A DNA stretch of 64,000 nt from Sophora flavescens (Eukaryota > Streptophyta > Magnoliopsida > Fabales > Fabaceae): assembly GCA_030762895.1 (NCBI GenBank), contig CM061069.1, forward strand, positions 107,637,669 through 107,701,668. Reading direction: 5' to 3'. This document shows positions 32,488-43,889 of this stretch, one piece after another; position 1 is the stretch's first letter, and each line of letters opens with the position of its first letter. The position numbers and the translations under genes were made by a program. A model generated the notes under the pieces. That model was not told where the DNA came from. It made no database searches and saw nothing but the letters and a program-made list of their open reading frames with translations.

Positions 32488-33529
32488 TTCACTTTATAGT
32501 TTCCCTTTAAGCATACAAAGGCCATAGTAGTTAAGAGACAGGGGGGCAATGCGAGCTGTTTGGTAGTATTGAGGGCCACTAATATTCAAAGAAAACTCAA
32601 TTGTTGCTACATAATCAGCATCAGAATTTCCTAGATATACTCATGTGCTGCTATAAGCCCATTTGCCATTATTACTAGGAACATAGTTTCAAGTGCCACA
32701 TCGGCTTAATGTCGGATTCATATTCATTTCCCTCAAACTCAGTTTCAGGACCTCCACAATTTATGAATAGTGAATGATCTGCAGAGACGTAGTGAAATGA
32801 ATCATTTTATAAGAAAAATAAATAAGCTTAACACAAAAATGGAAAAAGAAATAAGAACAAATTGTCTCATCACATGTTACTTCTAAAAGAAGCTATCACA
32901 TTTTCATTTACAAAGTCATTCTAGTTTATGAAAGCATGATTGTGATCTACTAAATCTGAGTAGTAGTACTCACACTAGGGTTTTCCCAAACAAGGTAGGT
33001 CCATCTTCAAACTAGGAAAGTCTACATGATATAAAGTTAGTTTCAACACATTATTCAAAGCTGAAATAGAATTGATTTGATATATAATTGAAACTATAAA
33101 GTAGGAACTTACGAGTGCTTGCCGAGGGAGAGTGTTTGGAAGCTAAGTTCCTGTTAAAGTTCAACAATAATGTACCTTTCTTAGTATCGACAAAGGTGAA
33201 ATGATTATATAATTTCTAGACAAAAGGAAGCTTACACGTTCATGATCTGACAATTAGGTACAGAAGACTCTGTAAAATTGTTGTAAGATAAATCACTGAA
33301 AAAGAACATAATGAGAATAAATTTTAATTTCTTCATTATTTGATGAGTGCTCAATATTAATCATGAGACACGTATATGGTGTACTTGTGTAACAACTAAA
33401 TTTCTACAAGTGACTCTAAAGTATGCATTAGGGGGAAAAACAAGAATCAAGGAAATATGCTAACATATGTTGTTTGTTGTCCAGGATCCATCCAGGAATT
33501 GGTCCACTCAGAGAATTGTTAGTCAGAAT
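32488..33529 (-). pseudogene. leucine-rich-repeat receptor kinase remnant (LRR exons and malectin domain)
   Basis: Minus-strand exon pieces in the order of the LRR-VIII-2 receptor-kinase family. An LRR exon starts at 33529 (LTNNSLSGPIPGWIL). An LRR exon at 33295-33238 reads DLSYNNFTESSVPNC with AG before and GT after. A short linker exon at 33150-33113 (NLASKHSPSAST) lies between CAG and GTAAGT. The malectin-domain exon starts at 32778 after CTGCAG (HSLFINCGGPETEFEGNEYE, later WAYSST and FSLNISGP, ending KGNYKVK near 32488). Family members are membrane kinases whose malectin-like domain binds cell-wall carbohydrate. The malectin exon has a frameshift and a stop, and no kinase or signal peptide exon is seen, so this is a broken fragment. 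Upstream exons may have been separated by the insertion at 33620. Confidence 0.8.
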
Positions 33530-33619
33530 CTGTTTTGAACACTAGATTTCCAAAAACAAGGCAATAGAGGGAGACTTTTCAAGTGAATGGGAAGCAGCCA
33601 TATTAATATAAGATATGTA

Positions 33620-33791
33620 GGGTTGGGCTAAGGTGCATCACCCATATTTTACACCATCCACCACACCACCCATATGTGGCAAATTTTGGACCAATCAAAT
33701 TGCCGCATGGGTTTGGTCAAAATTTCAAACTTTCTAGTTGTATTTCTACTGTAGTCAAATATATGAATACAATATATTGGAGTATAGTATA
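33620..33791. mobile_element. left part of a palindromic (foldback) MITE
   Basis: It begins GGGTTGGGCTAAGGTGCA and its whole length is repeated in inverted orientation at the right end (to 44755). TA lies directly outside each end (33618-33619 and 44756-44757), as expected for a Tc1/mariner-like target, though the extra A/T could also be counted as part of the inverted repeat. It is interrupted after 33791 by the Tat retrotransposon. Confidence 0.85.
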
Positions 33792-34285
33792 TGTACTGGC
33801 CGAAGATATAAGGCCGAGGATTGTCAACACGACCGAGCTCAAGTGGGCCGTGACCTGAACTCCCATGGAGCCGAAGACCTGTTGATACACTTGACACCCG
33901 AGGATAACTACTCGGCCCTATTCCACACCCGACCACGAATGAAGATATCTCGGCCCCGAGCTATCCACCCAGAATCGATCGGGCCGAATATCTCATTTGG
34001 TCCAAATATCTCTCCGTATAACTCGGAGCCTTATCCATATCAATGTCTAACTGCAATAACCATCCGATCCTAACAAATAGGATCTCAGTAACCGTCTTAC
34101 TCGAACGGTTGCACTGAAAATATCTATAAATAGGGGCTCAACCCCCTCACTTAGAATTACGTTTGCTTTGATTCCCATTTGGATACGTAGGAGCATAATT
34201 CACATTCTGTCAAGCAAATTCCAAAACAACTCCATTAGACTTTCTCCGGCCGAGTATCTCCCATTTGAGATATTTGGACGGAACA
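33792..34285 (+). repeat. Tat 5' LTR
   Basis: TGTACTGGCC to GGACGGAACA, 494 bp, matching 43890-44384 with a few substitutions and small indels. A TATA box (CTATAAATAG, 34124-34133) sits about 150 bases before the end. Confidence 0.95.
34124..34133 (+). promoter_or_regulatory. LTR TATA box (Tat element)
   Basis: CTATAAATAG, identical in the 3' LTR at 44223-44232. It is followed 25-35 bases later by CTCACTTAGAA, a plausible start region. Confidence 0.65.
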
Positions 34286-34287
34286 TT

Positions 34288-34305
34288 TGGCGCCGTCTGT
34301 GGGGA
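34288..34305 (+). other. primer binding site (Tat element)
   Basis: TGGCGCCGTCTGTGGGGA lies two bases after the LTR end. This sequence form is common behind Tat-lineage LTRs; I do not assign the tRNA with certainty. Confidence 0.8.
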
Positions 34306-34335
34306 TCGAAGCAAAACTTTCCCATACCACAAACA

Positions 34336-35705
34336 ATGGTGAGAACAAGGAGCGGGAACTGCAGGAGAAAGGAGCCAGGGAATGCTAACAACGGAGATAA
34401 TGGGGAACGGTCCATAAACCCGGCTATGACAACCGACAACCCCATTATCCAAGAACTTCTCGCGCAGATTGCCATGCTAAGAAGGGAGAATGAGGAGATT
34501 CGGCGGCAGAACAGCCGTCGCGAACAAGGACAAAGCAGAGAAAGGTCTGCCTCTTCTCCTCCTGAGAGAAAGCGTCGGACAGCTGAGAATGAAGGATCCA
34601 GAAACACTCGCAGAGAAGGAGGCCCACAACTCCGGGCTTCTCATCATATGGACCGAGTAGACGAGGAGGAATTTCCTAGGCAGGCCCCTGAACTTTCACT
34701 TCCAGCAAATAAGCCTAATGAAAAGCCGGCGTGCGGAGGCCTAGGCATCCCTTCACCGATGCCATCATGGAGGTTCCTCTTCCATCCAACTACAAACCCA
34801 TAAACATTGACAGGTATGATGGCACCTCGGATCCGGAGCGTCACTTAGATGCTTTCACTACTCAGATGTACCTCTTTACCGACGATGATGCTGTCATGTG
34901 TAAAGTCTTTCCAACTACTCTGAAGGATGCTGCGTTGACCTGGTACACCCAGCTACCGCCAGCGTCAGTTGACTCCTTTGACACATTGATGACTAAGTTC
35001 AATTCTCAGTTTGCCACGAGCCGGACTCATCAAAAAACCTCGGCCTCGTTGGTAAACTTTAGGCAAGAAAAGAATGAGTCCCTGCGTGATTTCATGGCCA
35101 GATTCAGCAAGGAGACCGTCCTCATCCGGAATCTCAGTGCCGATGTTGCACTACACACCATCTTGACCGGGTTAAGGCCTGGCCCTTTCGCCAGACACTT
35201 AGCTCGGAAGCCACCAACCAGTATGGATGAGTTGAGGAGAAAAGTTGCGTGATTCATTAATATGGAGGAGGTTGAGGAGTCCAAGAAAAGGGAGAGAACT
35301 GATGATGCTGACAAACGAGAAGGGAGAGAAAAGAGGAGGGCTGGAGGTGATAAGCCGAAATTCAAAGGCCCATCCGAGCATTTGCATAGGGGACCGAAGT
35401 ATGAGCACTATACTCCCCTCAACACAAACCAAGCTCGGGTGTTTGAGGAAGCATACAACGCGGAACTTTTGCAGCTCCTCAACCGTGGCCACACGCCCCA
35501 GAATGCTGATCGACAGAAACATTGTCGGTACCATCGTAATTACGGGCATACCACCGAGGAGTGCTGGGTCCTGCGAGATAAGATTGAAGAGTTGGTGCAA
35601 GCTGGCCATCTCAATAATTTTGTTCAGAGAAACCATAACAATGGCGAGGGGCGTGGTAGAAGTAGAAGGAGAGGAGGTGACCAAAGCCCGAGAAGGGGCG
35701 ACGGT
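34336..35705 (+). pseudogene. gag: Tat gag
   Basis: The start MVRTRSGNCRRKEPG at 34336 is followed by an EN-rich coiled-coil-like stretch (IIQELLAQIAMLRRENEEIRRQNS) and an arginine-rich segment. The frame shifts near 34725 into the capsid region (IDRYDGTSDPERHLDAFTTQM, WYTQLPPASVDSF, FRQEKNESLRDFMARF). A TGA at 35250-35252 cuts the capsid end. The rest carries the nucleocapsid-like CRYHRNYGHTTEEC and an RG-rich tail, then TGA at 35706-35708 in the same frame as pol. Gag packages the RNA genome. Confidence 0.88.
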
Positions 35706-35708
35706 TGA

Positions 35709-38330
35709 CAAAATAATGAAAGAACAGAGACCAGAGAGGGCCAGAATGAAAGGCGAGAGGAGGATAATGTGGTCCGCGGTGTGATAAACACTATTTCAGG
35801 TGGATTTCCAGGGGGAGGCACAACAAGTTCGGCTCGGAGAAAGCACCTGCGGGCTATTCGGGCTGTCAACTCGGTATCCGGCAAACCCCCGAGGATTTCC
35901 CCACCTATTATCTTTTCTGACGAAGACTTTGTGGGGGTGGATCCTAATCAAGATGACCCTATGGTAGTCACAGTGCAGTTGGCTAATTTCTCGGTCAAAA
36001 GAACTCTTGTCGACCAGGGGAGCTCGGCGGATATCTTATATTATTCAACATTTCAGAAGCTCGGGATCCCAGAGAAATCTATTCAGCCATACGACAGTAA
36101 GCTCGTCGGCTTTGCAAGGGAACAAGTGGATACACGAGGATACATTGACCTCCTGACTACTTTTGGGGATGGCAAAGCATCCAAGACTATCATGGTCAGG
36201 TACGTGTTGGTTAATGCACTAACATCGTACAATATCCTGATCGGAAGACCATCTTTGAACGAGTTAGGAGCTGTGGTCTCTACTCCCCACCTCACAATGA
36301 AATCCCCTTCCAACTCGGGAGACTTAGTTGCTGTCCGAGCTGATCAGAAAATGGACAGACAGTGCTATGCTGATAGTTTGCGAGTAAGCAAACTCAAACC
36401 TATACCAGCAGAAACACTAGAGAGGGGAAAGGACAAGTCTGTGAATTCTATTAACACTGTTGAACTGGACCCGAGACTGGACATGCAGGAACAACGACCA
36501 CAACCCATTGAGGAGTTAGAAAGGTTCCAGCTCGGTTCACAGCCCGATCAGTGCACCAACCTCGGCGGTCAACTTGAGCCGAATTTAAAAAAGAAAATAA
36601 AGGAAGTGCTTCGCAACAATGCTGACTTATTCGCCTGGACCACGTCAGACATGCCGGGAATTGATCCCGACTTCTTGTGCCACAAACTGACAATTTGTCC
36701 CGAGGCGAAACCAGTAGCCCAAAGGAAAAGGAGACTTGGGGAGGAAAGGAGAAAGGTTGTGGAAGAGGAAACAGCGAAGTTGGTCAAGGCCAACTTTATT
36801 CGAGAAGTAGAATACACTACCTGGCTGGCCAACGTTGTTCTGGTCAAAAAAGTAAATGGCAAGTGGCGCATGTGCACCGATTACACAGATTTGAATAAAG
36901 CTTGCCCAAAGGATTCCTATCCTTTGCCGAGTATTGATAGACTGGTGGATGGAGCCTCCGGATACAGAATTTTGAGTTTCTTGGATGCATACTCGGGGTA
37001 CAATCAAATCCGAATGTATCCCCCAGATGAGGAGAAAACAGCTTTCATAACTGAAGGCTCGAATTACTGTTACCGGGTAATGCCGTTTGTACTGAAAAAT
37101 GCTGGAGCTACATACCAAAGGCTCATGGACAGGGTGTTCGAAAAACAGATCGGAAGGACTATGGAGGTTTATGTGGATGACATGGTCGTAAAATCTGATG
37201 ACCCCAACAGCCACCCAAAAGATCTGGAGGAAATTTTTCAGCAGCTGAGAAAGTATAATATGAGGTTGAATCCGGAGAAGTGTGTTTTCGGTGTCCAGGG
37301 TGGGAAATTCCTCGGCTTCATGTTGACACACCGGGGAATCGAGGCCAATCCTGATAAATGCTGGGCTGTGATTGAGATGCGAAGCCCACAAAATATTAAA
37401 GAAGTGAAAAGACTTGCAGGACGGCTGGCATCATTAACTCGGTTCCTACCCAGATCTGCAGAGAAAGCTCGGCCTTTCTTTAGATTACTGAAGATGCCTC
37501 AAACCTTCACATGGACCGAGGAATGTGAGAAGGCCTTCATCGACTTTAAGGCCTTTTTGTCCGCACCACCGATATTAACTCGACCCATCCCTGGCAAAGA
37601 GTTGTACTTATACCTGTCAGCCACCGAGCATGCCATCAGTGCAGTCATTGTACAAGAAGTAGAGAAAGTTCAAATGTCGGTGTACTTCATCAGCAGGGTC
37701 CTTCATGATGCTGAAACCCGGTACCAAGTCATAGAAAAGTTGGTTTTGGCCCTAGTAACCGCAGCTCGGAGGTTGCGTCCGTATTTCCAAAGTCACCAGG
37801 TGATTGTCAAAACCGATCACCCGATTAAGCAGATTCTCAAAAAGCTCGAGTTGGCCGGCCGCATGATTGCTTGGTCGGTAGAGTTATCCGAGTTCGGCCT
37901 GAAATACGAGTTGAGAGGTCCTCTAAAAGCTCAATGTCTCTCCGACTTCGTGGCTGAGCTCAATCCGCAGCCGATAACCGAGGATATCTGGTGGAATTTG
38001 TATGTGGATGGATCCTCGAATGTCAGGGGCAGTGGAGCTGGGGTGATTCTGGAAGGCCCGGGAGATCTGATCCTAGAGCAGTCACTAAAGTTTGAGTTCA
38101 AAACCTCAAACAACCAAGCCGAATATGAAGCCTTGATAGCAGGGTTAATGCTGGCAAAGGAAATGGGGGCGAAGGCTGTTAGATGCCGGAGTGATTCACA
38201 GCTAGTCACAGGGCAAATATCTGGAGGATATCAAATGAAAGAGCCTCAGCTTACCAAGTATTTATGTAAGGTCAACCAATTAATCTCCAGCTTTGAGAAA
38301 TTCGCTATTGAGCACATTCCCCGAGAATAA
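35709..38330 (+). pseudogene. pol: Tat protease-RT-RNaseH-archaeal-like RNase H
   Basis: Open in one frame from the TGA that ends gag to a TAA at 38328-38330. Counting from the ATG-less start at 35769: protease VDQGSSADILY at 81-91; RT from ~320 with KACPKDSYPLPSID, LDAYSGYNQI and the active-site YVDD at 468-471; conventional RNase H ~600-690; second RNase H from ~742 with D747 (YVDGSS), E785 (QAEYEA) and D809 (CRSDSQLV). MPFVLKNAGATYQR has V where relatives have G. The TAA falls in RNase H inside HIPREENTRAD and is explained by one base change in a glutamate codon. Confidence 0.92.
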
Positions 38331-39702
38331 AATACTCGGGCTGATCTGCTATCCAAATTAGCCAGTACAAAGAAGCTGGGCCACCATAGAACAGTTATTC
38401 AAGAAACCCTAAACGAACCGAGTGTCACGTTTGGGGAAGTGATGGCCAACGAGCCGGTTGACCGAGAGTGGATGACACCCATATGGAAGTATTTATCCTC
38501 AAACTCTACCCCCAGATCACGTTGAGGCCAGGAAGATCAGGCTCAGAGCAAGTGACTTTGCTATTGTCTCCGGAGAATTGTATAAACGGGGATTCTCGGC
38601 ACCTTTGTTAAAATGCCTAACAAGGGCACATTCAAAATATGTTATGGAGGAGGTTCACAGAGGAATTTGCGGTTTTCACAGCGGTGGCCGATCAATGGCC
38701 TCCAGAGTAGTCCGGGCAGGGTACTATTGGCCTACCATCCGAGCAGATTGCATCGAATGGACGAAACAATGTGATGAGTGCCAAAGATTTTCCAATATAA
38801 ATCGTACCCCACCCGAGGAACTTCACACATTAAGCTCCCCTTGGTCCTTTGTTGTGTGGGGGATGGATATACTTGGGCCATTCCCTGTAGCCAAAGGACA
38901 GGTAAAATTCCTCCTGGTAGCGGTGGACTACTTTACAAAATGGATTGAAGCAGAGCCTTTGGCAAAAATTACCGCCGAGAAGGTACAAAAGTTTGTGTGG
39001 AAAAGCCTCTTCTGTAGGCACGGAATTCCCTTTGCAATCGTCACAGACAACAGAAGACAGTTTATAGATAAGACATTGCAAGAATTCTATGCCAACCTCG
39101 GTGTTAAACACCACGTCACATCGGTTGAACATCCTCAGACCAATGGGCAAGCCGAGGCAGCCAACAAGGTCATTCTCGGAGAATTGAAAAAGAGAGTGGG
39201 AAAATCCAAAGGGGCTTGGGCAGAAGAATTGCCCAGTATCCTATGGGCCTACCACTGCACGCCTCAATCCACTACTCAGGAAACACCCTTCAGGCTGACA
39301 TATGGAACAGACGCCATGATCCCAGTGGAGGTTGGTGAGCCGTCTTTCCGACGTATGCAACATGAGCAGAATGATAATGAAAGCAACTTAAGGGTCGAAC
39401 TTGACTTGGTAGAGGAAATCAGGGAGGAGGCTAAAATCAGGGAGGAAGCTTGCAAACAGAGAGCAACTAGGAGGTATAATTCAAAATTGAAGCCGAGGAG
39501 TTTCCTGCGTGGAGACTTGGTGCTGAGAATAAAAGGAGAAGCAAGGAAGGATCACACGGAAGGCAAGTTGGCAGCAAACTGGGGAGGGCTATTTCGGGTG
39601 GTAGAAAACTTGGGAAACAGAGCATATAGGTTAGAAGAGTTGTCCGGGAAGCCTATCCCGAGGACTTGGAATGCTTCGCATTTAAAATTTTATTATAGTT
39701 GA
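38331..39702 (+). pseudogene. pol: Tat integrase
   Basis: After the TAA the frame continues as RADLLSKLASTKKLG and shifts by one base near 38500; from about 38503 the integrase frame is open to its natural stop at 39702. In the open part counted from 38578: zinc finger H27, H34, C65, C68; catalytic D97 (GMDILGP), D157 (TDNRRQF, where relatives have TDNGRQF) and E193 (NGQAEAANK); C-terminal part ending RTWNASHLKFYYS. Integrase inserts the cDNA into the host chromosome. Confidence 0.9.
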
Positions 39703-39736
39703 TGTTTATAGTCAGGTGATGTACTCTTTTTCCTAC

Positions 39737-39771
39737 CTCGGTATTTTGTCCCAAAAAGGGTTTTGACCGAG
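39737..39771 (+). ncRNA. candidate RNA hairpin after Tat pol
   Basis: Outer stem CTCGGT (39737-39742) with ACCGAG (39766-39771), inner CCC (39750-39752) with GGG (39758-39760), loop AAAAA. A copy with different but still complementary arms, CCCGGGC/GCCCGGG, lies at 54622-54656 between identical flanks (ACTCTTTTTCCTA before and AGGTTTTAACGAGGCACACC after). It is an RNA element within the transcript rather than a separate RNA gene. Confidence 0.6.
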
Positions 39772-39889
39772 AAGGTTTTAACGAGGCACACCGTAGACTT
39801 CCTTTTTATCCAATAAAAGAATTTATTATGAACATTGTTTTGTTTTCTTAATTTGCCGATGTATGTGTTTCGCGAACATTAAATTGTTT

Positions 39890-40380
39890 AAGGCCAAGTT
39901 TGAGCCTAAAGGTCGAGTACGAGCCATTAAATTGTCTGAGGCCAAGTTTGAGCCTAAAGGCCGAGTACGAGCCATTAAATTGTCAGAGGCCAAGTTTGAG
40001 CCTGAAGGCCGAGTACGAGCCGTTTAATTATTTAAGGCCAAGTTTGAGCCTGGAGGCCGAGTTCGAGCCGATTAAACGTCTAAGGCCAAGTTTGAGCCTG
40101 AAGGCCGAGTACGAGCCGTTTAATTATTTGAGGCCAAGTTTGAGCCTAAAGGCCGAGTACGAGCCGTTAAATTTCTTGAGGCCAAGTTTGAGCCTGGAGG
40201 CCGAGTTCGAGCCAATTAAACGTCTAAGGCCAAGTTTGAGCCTGAAGGCCGAGTACGAGCCGTTAAATTGTTTAGGGCCAAGTTTGAGCCCGAAGGCCGA
40301 GTTCGAGCCGTTTTAATTATTTAAAGCCAAGTCTGAGTTTGAAGGCCGAGTTCGAGCCTTTAGAAGTTATTTAAGTAAAA
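39890..40380 (+). repeat. 48-bp tandem repeat array (Tat 3' region)
   Basis: About ten units of GGCCAAGTTTGAGCCTAAAG then GCCGAGTACGAGCCGTTAAA, period about 48 bases. Since 48 is a multiple of three, one frame stays open through 40316 and would give a 16-residue repeat (LRPSLSLKAEYEPLNC). No start signal or other support for translation was seen. Confidence 0.9.
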
Positions 40381-41389
40381 TAGAATGCGAGCAGTAAGAA
40401 GAATAAAATTATAATCTAAAGGCCGAGTCCGAGCCATTAAAATTTCTTAATAGAACCGAGTACAATGCCTAAAGTAAAAACAAGATATGAGTCGAGTACT
40501 AGAAAGTACTACGACTTACATAAAGAGCTGAAATTGAAAATAAGGCCCGCGCGGCTTGCCAGTTGTCCCCCCAATTAGGGCAGGGGCAAGATCAGGTGGC
40601 CCGTAGTCCCCCCAATCGGACACCACGACTTTCCCTCAAAGGGGAAAGTAATCACTTCCCCCTGCGAAAGATGGACGATGAGGTACTCGGCGTGCTCAGG
40701 GAGTAGACGACCTCTACCCCTTTCTCGACGCCCGAAGGCTGCTATTCTCCCAGTTAACATCCTTCTTGGAGGATTAATCATAAAAGGAGTTCTGGATCCC
40801 ATCTCCCACTTACATCCTTTTTGGCAGCTATGAAACTCAAAAAAGGATGTTAACTGGGAGAGGGGAGCATAAACCTCTAACACTATCATAGAACTACTCG
40901 GATTGAAGGAAGACGAATTTGCCTGGTGGAAGAGAATGAGGAATGAACAAGTGAAGCAGCGAAGCAGCCCTATTTATAAGGGGCAAGAGGCGTTGGAAAG
41001 GAAGAAATATGCGCTGGGAAAAGATTTGTTGGAAAAACGAATCTCGAAACTAAGCAAAAGCAGTAATTGCATGAACCCATTGCGGTTTCCAAAGCATATA
41101 ATGCGTGTCTGCATGCGTAAGGCGTGAATCATGTGTTTCACGTGTCACAACTACCGTCCGTTTTTGATACGAACGGTAGAATACCTTGGCCTTAACCGAG
41201 GATTTGTTTAAACAAGTCGAACACAACGTCGGAAGATAAAAAATACTTCAAAGGGTATCTCGGCCAAACAAGAGGCTCCAAGATGAACAGAAAGTCGTCA
41301 AAATGGTAACAGAGTTTTCATTATGTAAAACAAAATTACAAGGGCAAAAGCCCGTTACAAGGGATGAAAACGACAAAAAGCTAACACAG
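40381..41389. other. Tat region without a confident gene
   Basis: It contains an inverted repeat with 18-base arms, CTCCCAGTTAACATCCTT (40747-40764) and its complement (40842-40859), and a TATTTATAAGG at about 40971. Open frames here are short and unrecognised. It would include the 3' end of the antisense transcript. Confidence 0.5.
40747..40859. repeat. inverted repeat, 18-base arms with ~77-base loop
   Basis: CTCCCAGTTAACATCCTT at 40747-40764 and its perfect complement at 40842-40859. It could be a small foldback insertion or a structural element of the antisense 3' end. Confidence 0.75.
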
Positions 41390-43505
41390 CTACTCGTCCC
41401 TATGACTCTCCTCGGCCTCGATATGATCCCCAGGAGAATCTCCCGCCCCTTCCACCTCCCCCTCCTCCTCTTCGGGAATTATGGGAATAAGTTCCCCGTT
41501 CAGCACCTCTTTATTAACATCTACTCCCGGAAGATCAACCCCCGGGGCAAGAACCTCAACTTGAGCAATGGCCTTGTCAAAACCTTTCCGATGCTCGATG
41601 ATAATGCAGTTAGTGGCCTCTTTTACATCCTCCTGGAGCTCCATCCTGGCCTTGGTCTCGGCCTCCAAGGCAGCTTTAAGTTGCTCAATTTCAGCTTGAG
41701 CCTTTTTGAGCTCCTCTTCAGCCCGAGCTCTACCTTCTTCAGCCCGAGCTTTACTCTCCTCAGCAAATTTTGCTTTGGTGTTAAGCTCGGAGTTCTGGCC
41801 ATTCAACTCGGTGATGGTAGTGTTTAGGAGATTATTAGTCTTGGCCAGCTCGTCACGCTCCGTGGAGGTCCGGGTAAAATCCCCCTTCAGCTTCTCAATA
41901 GAAGCCAGTTCGGTTTCCAGTTACCGAGACTTCCTCTCAGCATCCACTAAATCTCGGTTGCAAAAGCGGGCCAAGGCAGCAGCTCGGATGCAGTAGGTTG
42001 ATAGAGCCTCCATGCTAGACTGAGCCCTTTGTTGCTTCATTAGCCGGAGATCAGCAGGCTTCAGGAAGTTCGAGTCGAAAGAAGGAAAGGGGTTGAAGTC
42101 TTCGCCCCAAAGAGACGAGGTCCCTGCTTTTAGGGAAGTGTTGTACCACTTCACCTCGGTAGAAGGAGGGTTTTGTTCTTCTCGCCCCGCGGTTCCTGTC
42201 TCCTGAGTAGTAGGGTGTGGGGGACTTGGGCGAGGAGGGGGAGAATCTTCGGTGTCAACTACAACCTCTACCCTCTTTCTTTTTTGAGGGGCGGATGATG
42301 AAGCCCCCTTCGCAGAGGCCTTGGTGGGAGGAGGTCTTTTCTTCTTCTTCTCAGTTGAGGAGGGACCCTGACCCTCCTTTGCAGCAGCCTTTAAAAGCTT
42401 GGAGAAGTCGAATTTCCCCATAATGACTGCCAAAAAGAAAGAGTTGTTAGTACAGCAACACATACAGAAAAGATTCAAAAGCTAAAAAGCCGAGCACTTA
42501 CTTTTCAGGTCAGTTCTCGGAGTAGATGAGAAGGGGAGTTTCAGAAGACGTCCACAATGGAGGGGCCGGGGAAGTTTTTCTAGTATGTCTATATCCCGCC
42601 TATCCTCGGCCGGAAGGGATTAGTACTCAAAGCCAACGAATTTTGTGGGGGAGGATTGCCAGTATAAAGGAAACTTGGCGTATTTATTTTCGTCAAAAAA
42701 GTGGGAGGAGTGAGAGCCCGAGGGGCGAACTCGGAAGAAGCCGACTTTGAAATCTTTATACGACGATGTGTATAGACTAAGCAGTCCTCTCCGGTTCAGC
42801 CCATTAAGGGAAATCCATCCCATTTTCTCACCAAACCTTGTTTGATAAAAATACAAAAATTTTGGAGTGGTGGGCTCCATCCCGAGGTATTTACACAGGA
42901 TTTGAAAGGCTTTCATAAAAGCCCAACTGTTGGGATGGAGCTGAGTAGGGGCGACGTTCATGGTTCTCAGAACGTCACACTCAAACTCGGTAAAAGGGAG
43001 AGACACGTGCAGCTTATCAAATAGTGTTTTGTACATGTATGTAAAGGGGGGCTCGGAAGGACGAGCCCTGAGAAAGACACACTCGGTACCCGAGCATGGA
43101 GAACAAATAAACTCGGACTCGTCTCCGGACGCCGAGATATTAATTTGAGACCGAAGTTGAGCAATTGAGTCTGAAGTCCGAAAGTCAGAAAAAAAATGTC
43201 CCAACCTCGCCTTTAACCCAGGTATACCCAGGAAGGGTAATATCGGGAACAGGGTCTTTTGGAACCCTTAGGCGTTGTTTGCGAGTGGCGGGTTTGGAAA
43301 CTTGGGGAGTGGGAGAGCCGGACTTAGAGTCAGACCCAGAGGAATCAGACCCAGGGGAAGACGACCCGGAGGAGGACGCCTCCCCTTCTTCGATGTTCAA
43401 TTCCTGTGAAGGAATCGAAGAGGTGGAGGGAGAACCCCCAATGGGGGAAACCTCGCGCTCAATTAGAGGAGAGGTATTTGACTCAGAGGACATGGACGAA
43501 CTCAT
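41390..43505 (-). pseudogene. spliced antisense gene of the Tat element (PF04195-like domain plus coiled coil)
   Basis: Minus-strand gene between pol and the 3' LTR. Start ATG at 43505 (MSSSMSSESNTSPLIE), then a serine/acidic segment. A domain follows with FTEFECDVLRTMNVAPTQLHPNSWAFM and the GWISL segment, resembling the putative gypsy-type transposon domain PF04195. An intron runs about 42504-42430 (AAAA|GTAAGTGC to TTTGGCAG|TCATTATGGGG). The second exon has a basic/proline-rich start (MGKFDFSKLLKAAAKEG), the WGEDFNPFPSFDS block, a long coiled coil (ARAEEELKKAQAEIEQLKAA) and an acidic tail. Breaks: one extra T in a T8 run near 43190, TAA at 42620-42622 and TAA at 41921-41923. An antisense ORF at this position is known from Tat elements such as maize Grande; the function is unknown. 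Confidence 0.78.
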
Positions 43506-43870
43506 ATCTGGTAAGCAGAAATTAAACTTAGAAGCATGAGGGAAAGAAGGAGACTGGGCGTACCTGAAGAATGACAGGCAGAAGAGTGATGGCGGAAACT
43601 TGGAAGACGAAGGTGAAGGGCGAAGGAGGATAAGCAAGGTAGAAGGGAGTTCGAGTCGGAGGGGATATTTGTAGCTGCGGTTGATGACACGATCAACGGC
43701 CCTCTAGGGTTTCTTACCTAAAGCATGCCGCAGAAGTATTAGGGGGAATGATTGCTTTCTCTGACAAAGAGGAAAGATTTGATTGAAATGACAGCTGGGA
43801 ATGCGGAAGTCTGGGTGGCCGAAGAATAAGCTCGGTTTCATACTTATCAGCTCTTTCGCTCATTTAAGCT

Positions 43871-43889
43871 CGGAGCTCGGGGGGACTTG
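43871..43889 (+). other. polypurine tract of the Tat element
   Basis: CGGAGCTCGGGGGGACT lies directly before the 3' LTR. The same GAGCTxGGGGGG tract precedes the LTRs at 54830 and 63646, which supports the shared Tat ancestry. Confidence 0.8.

Noticed and set aside
34200..34607. Minus-strand frames opposite Tat gag
   Set aside because: Shadows of gag; the only antisense gene with splice sites and domain structure is at 41390-43505.
39900..40316. 138-codon frame with 16-residue repeats
   Set aside because: Explained by a 48-bp tandem repeat whose period is a multiple of three; treated as repeat DNA, not a gene.
41303..41827. 174-codon plus-strand frame
   Set aside because: Shadow of the coiled-coil exon of the antisense gene on the other strand.
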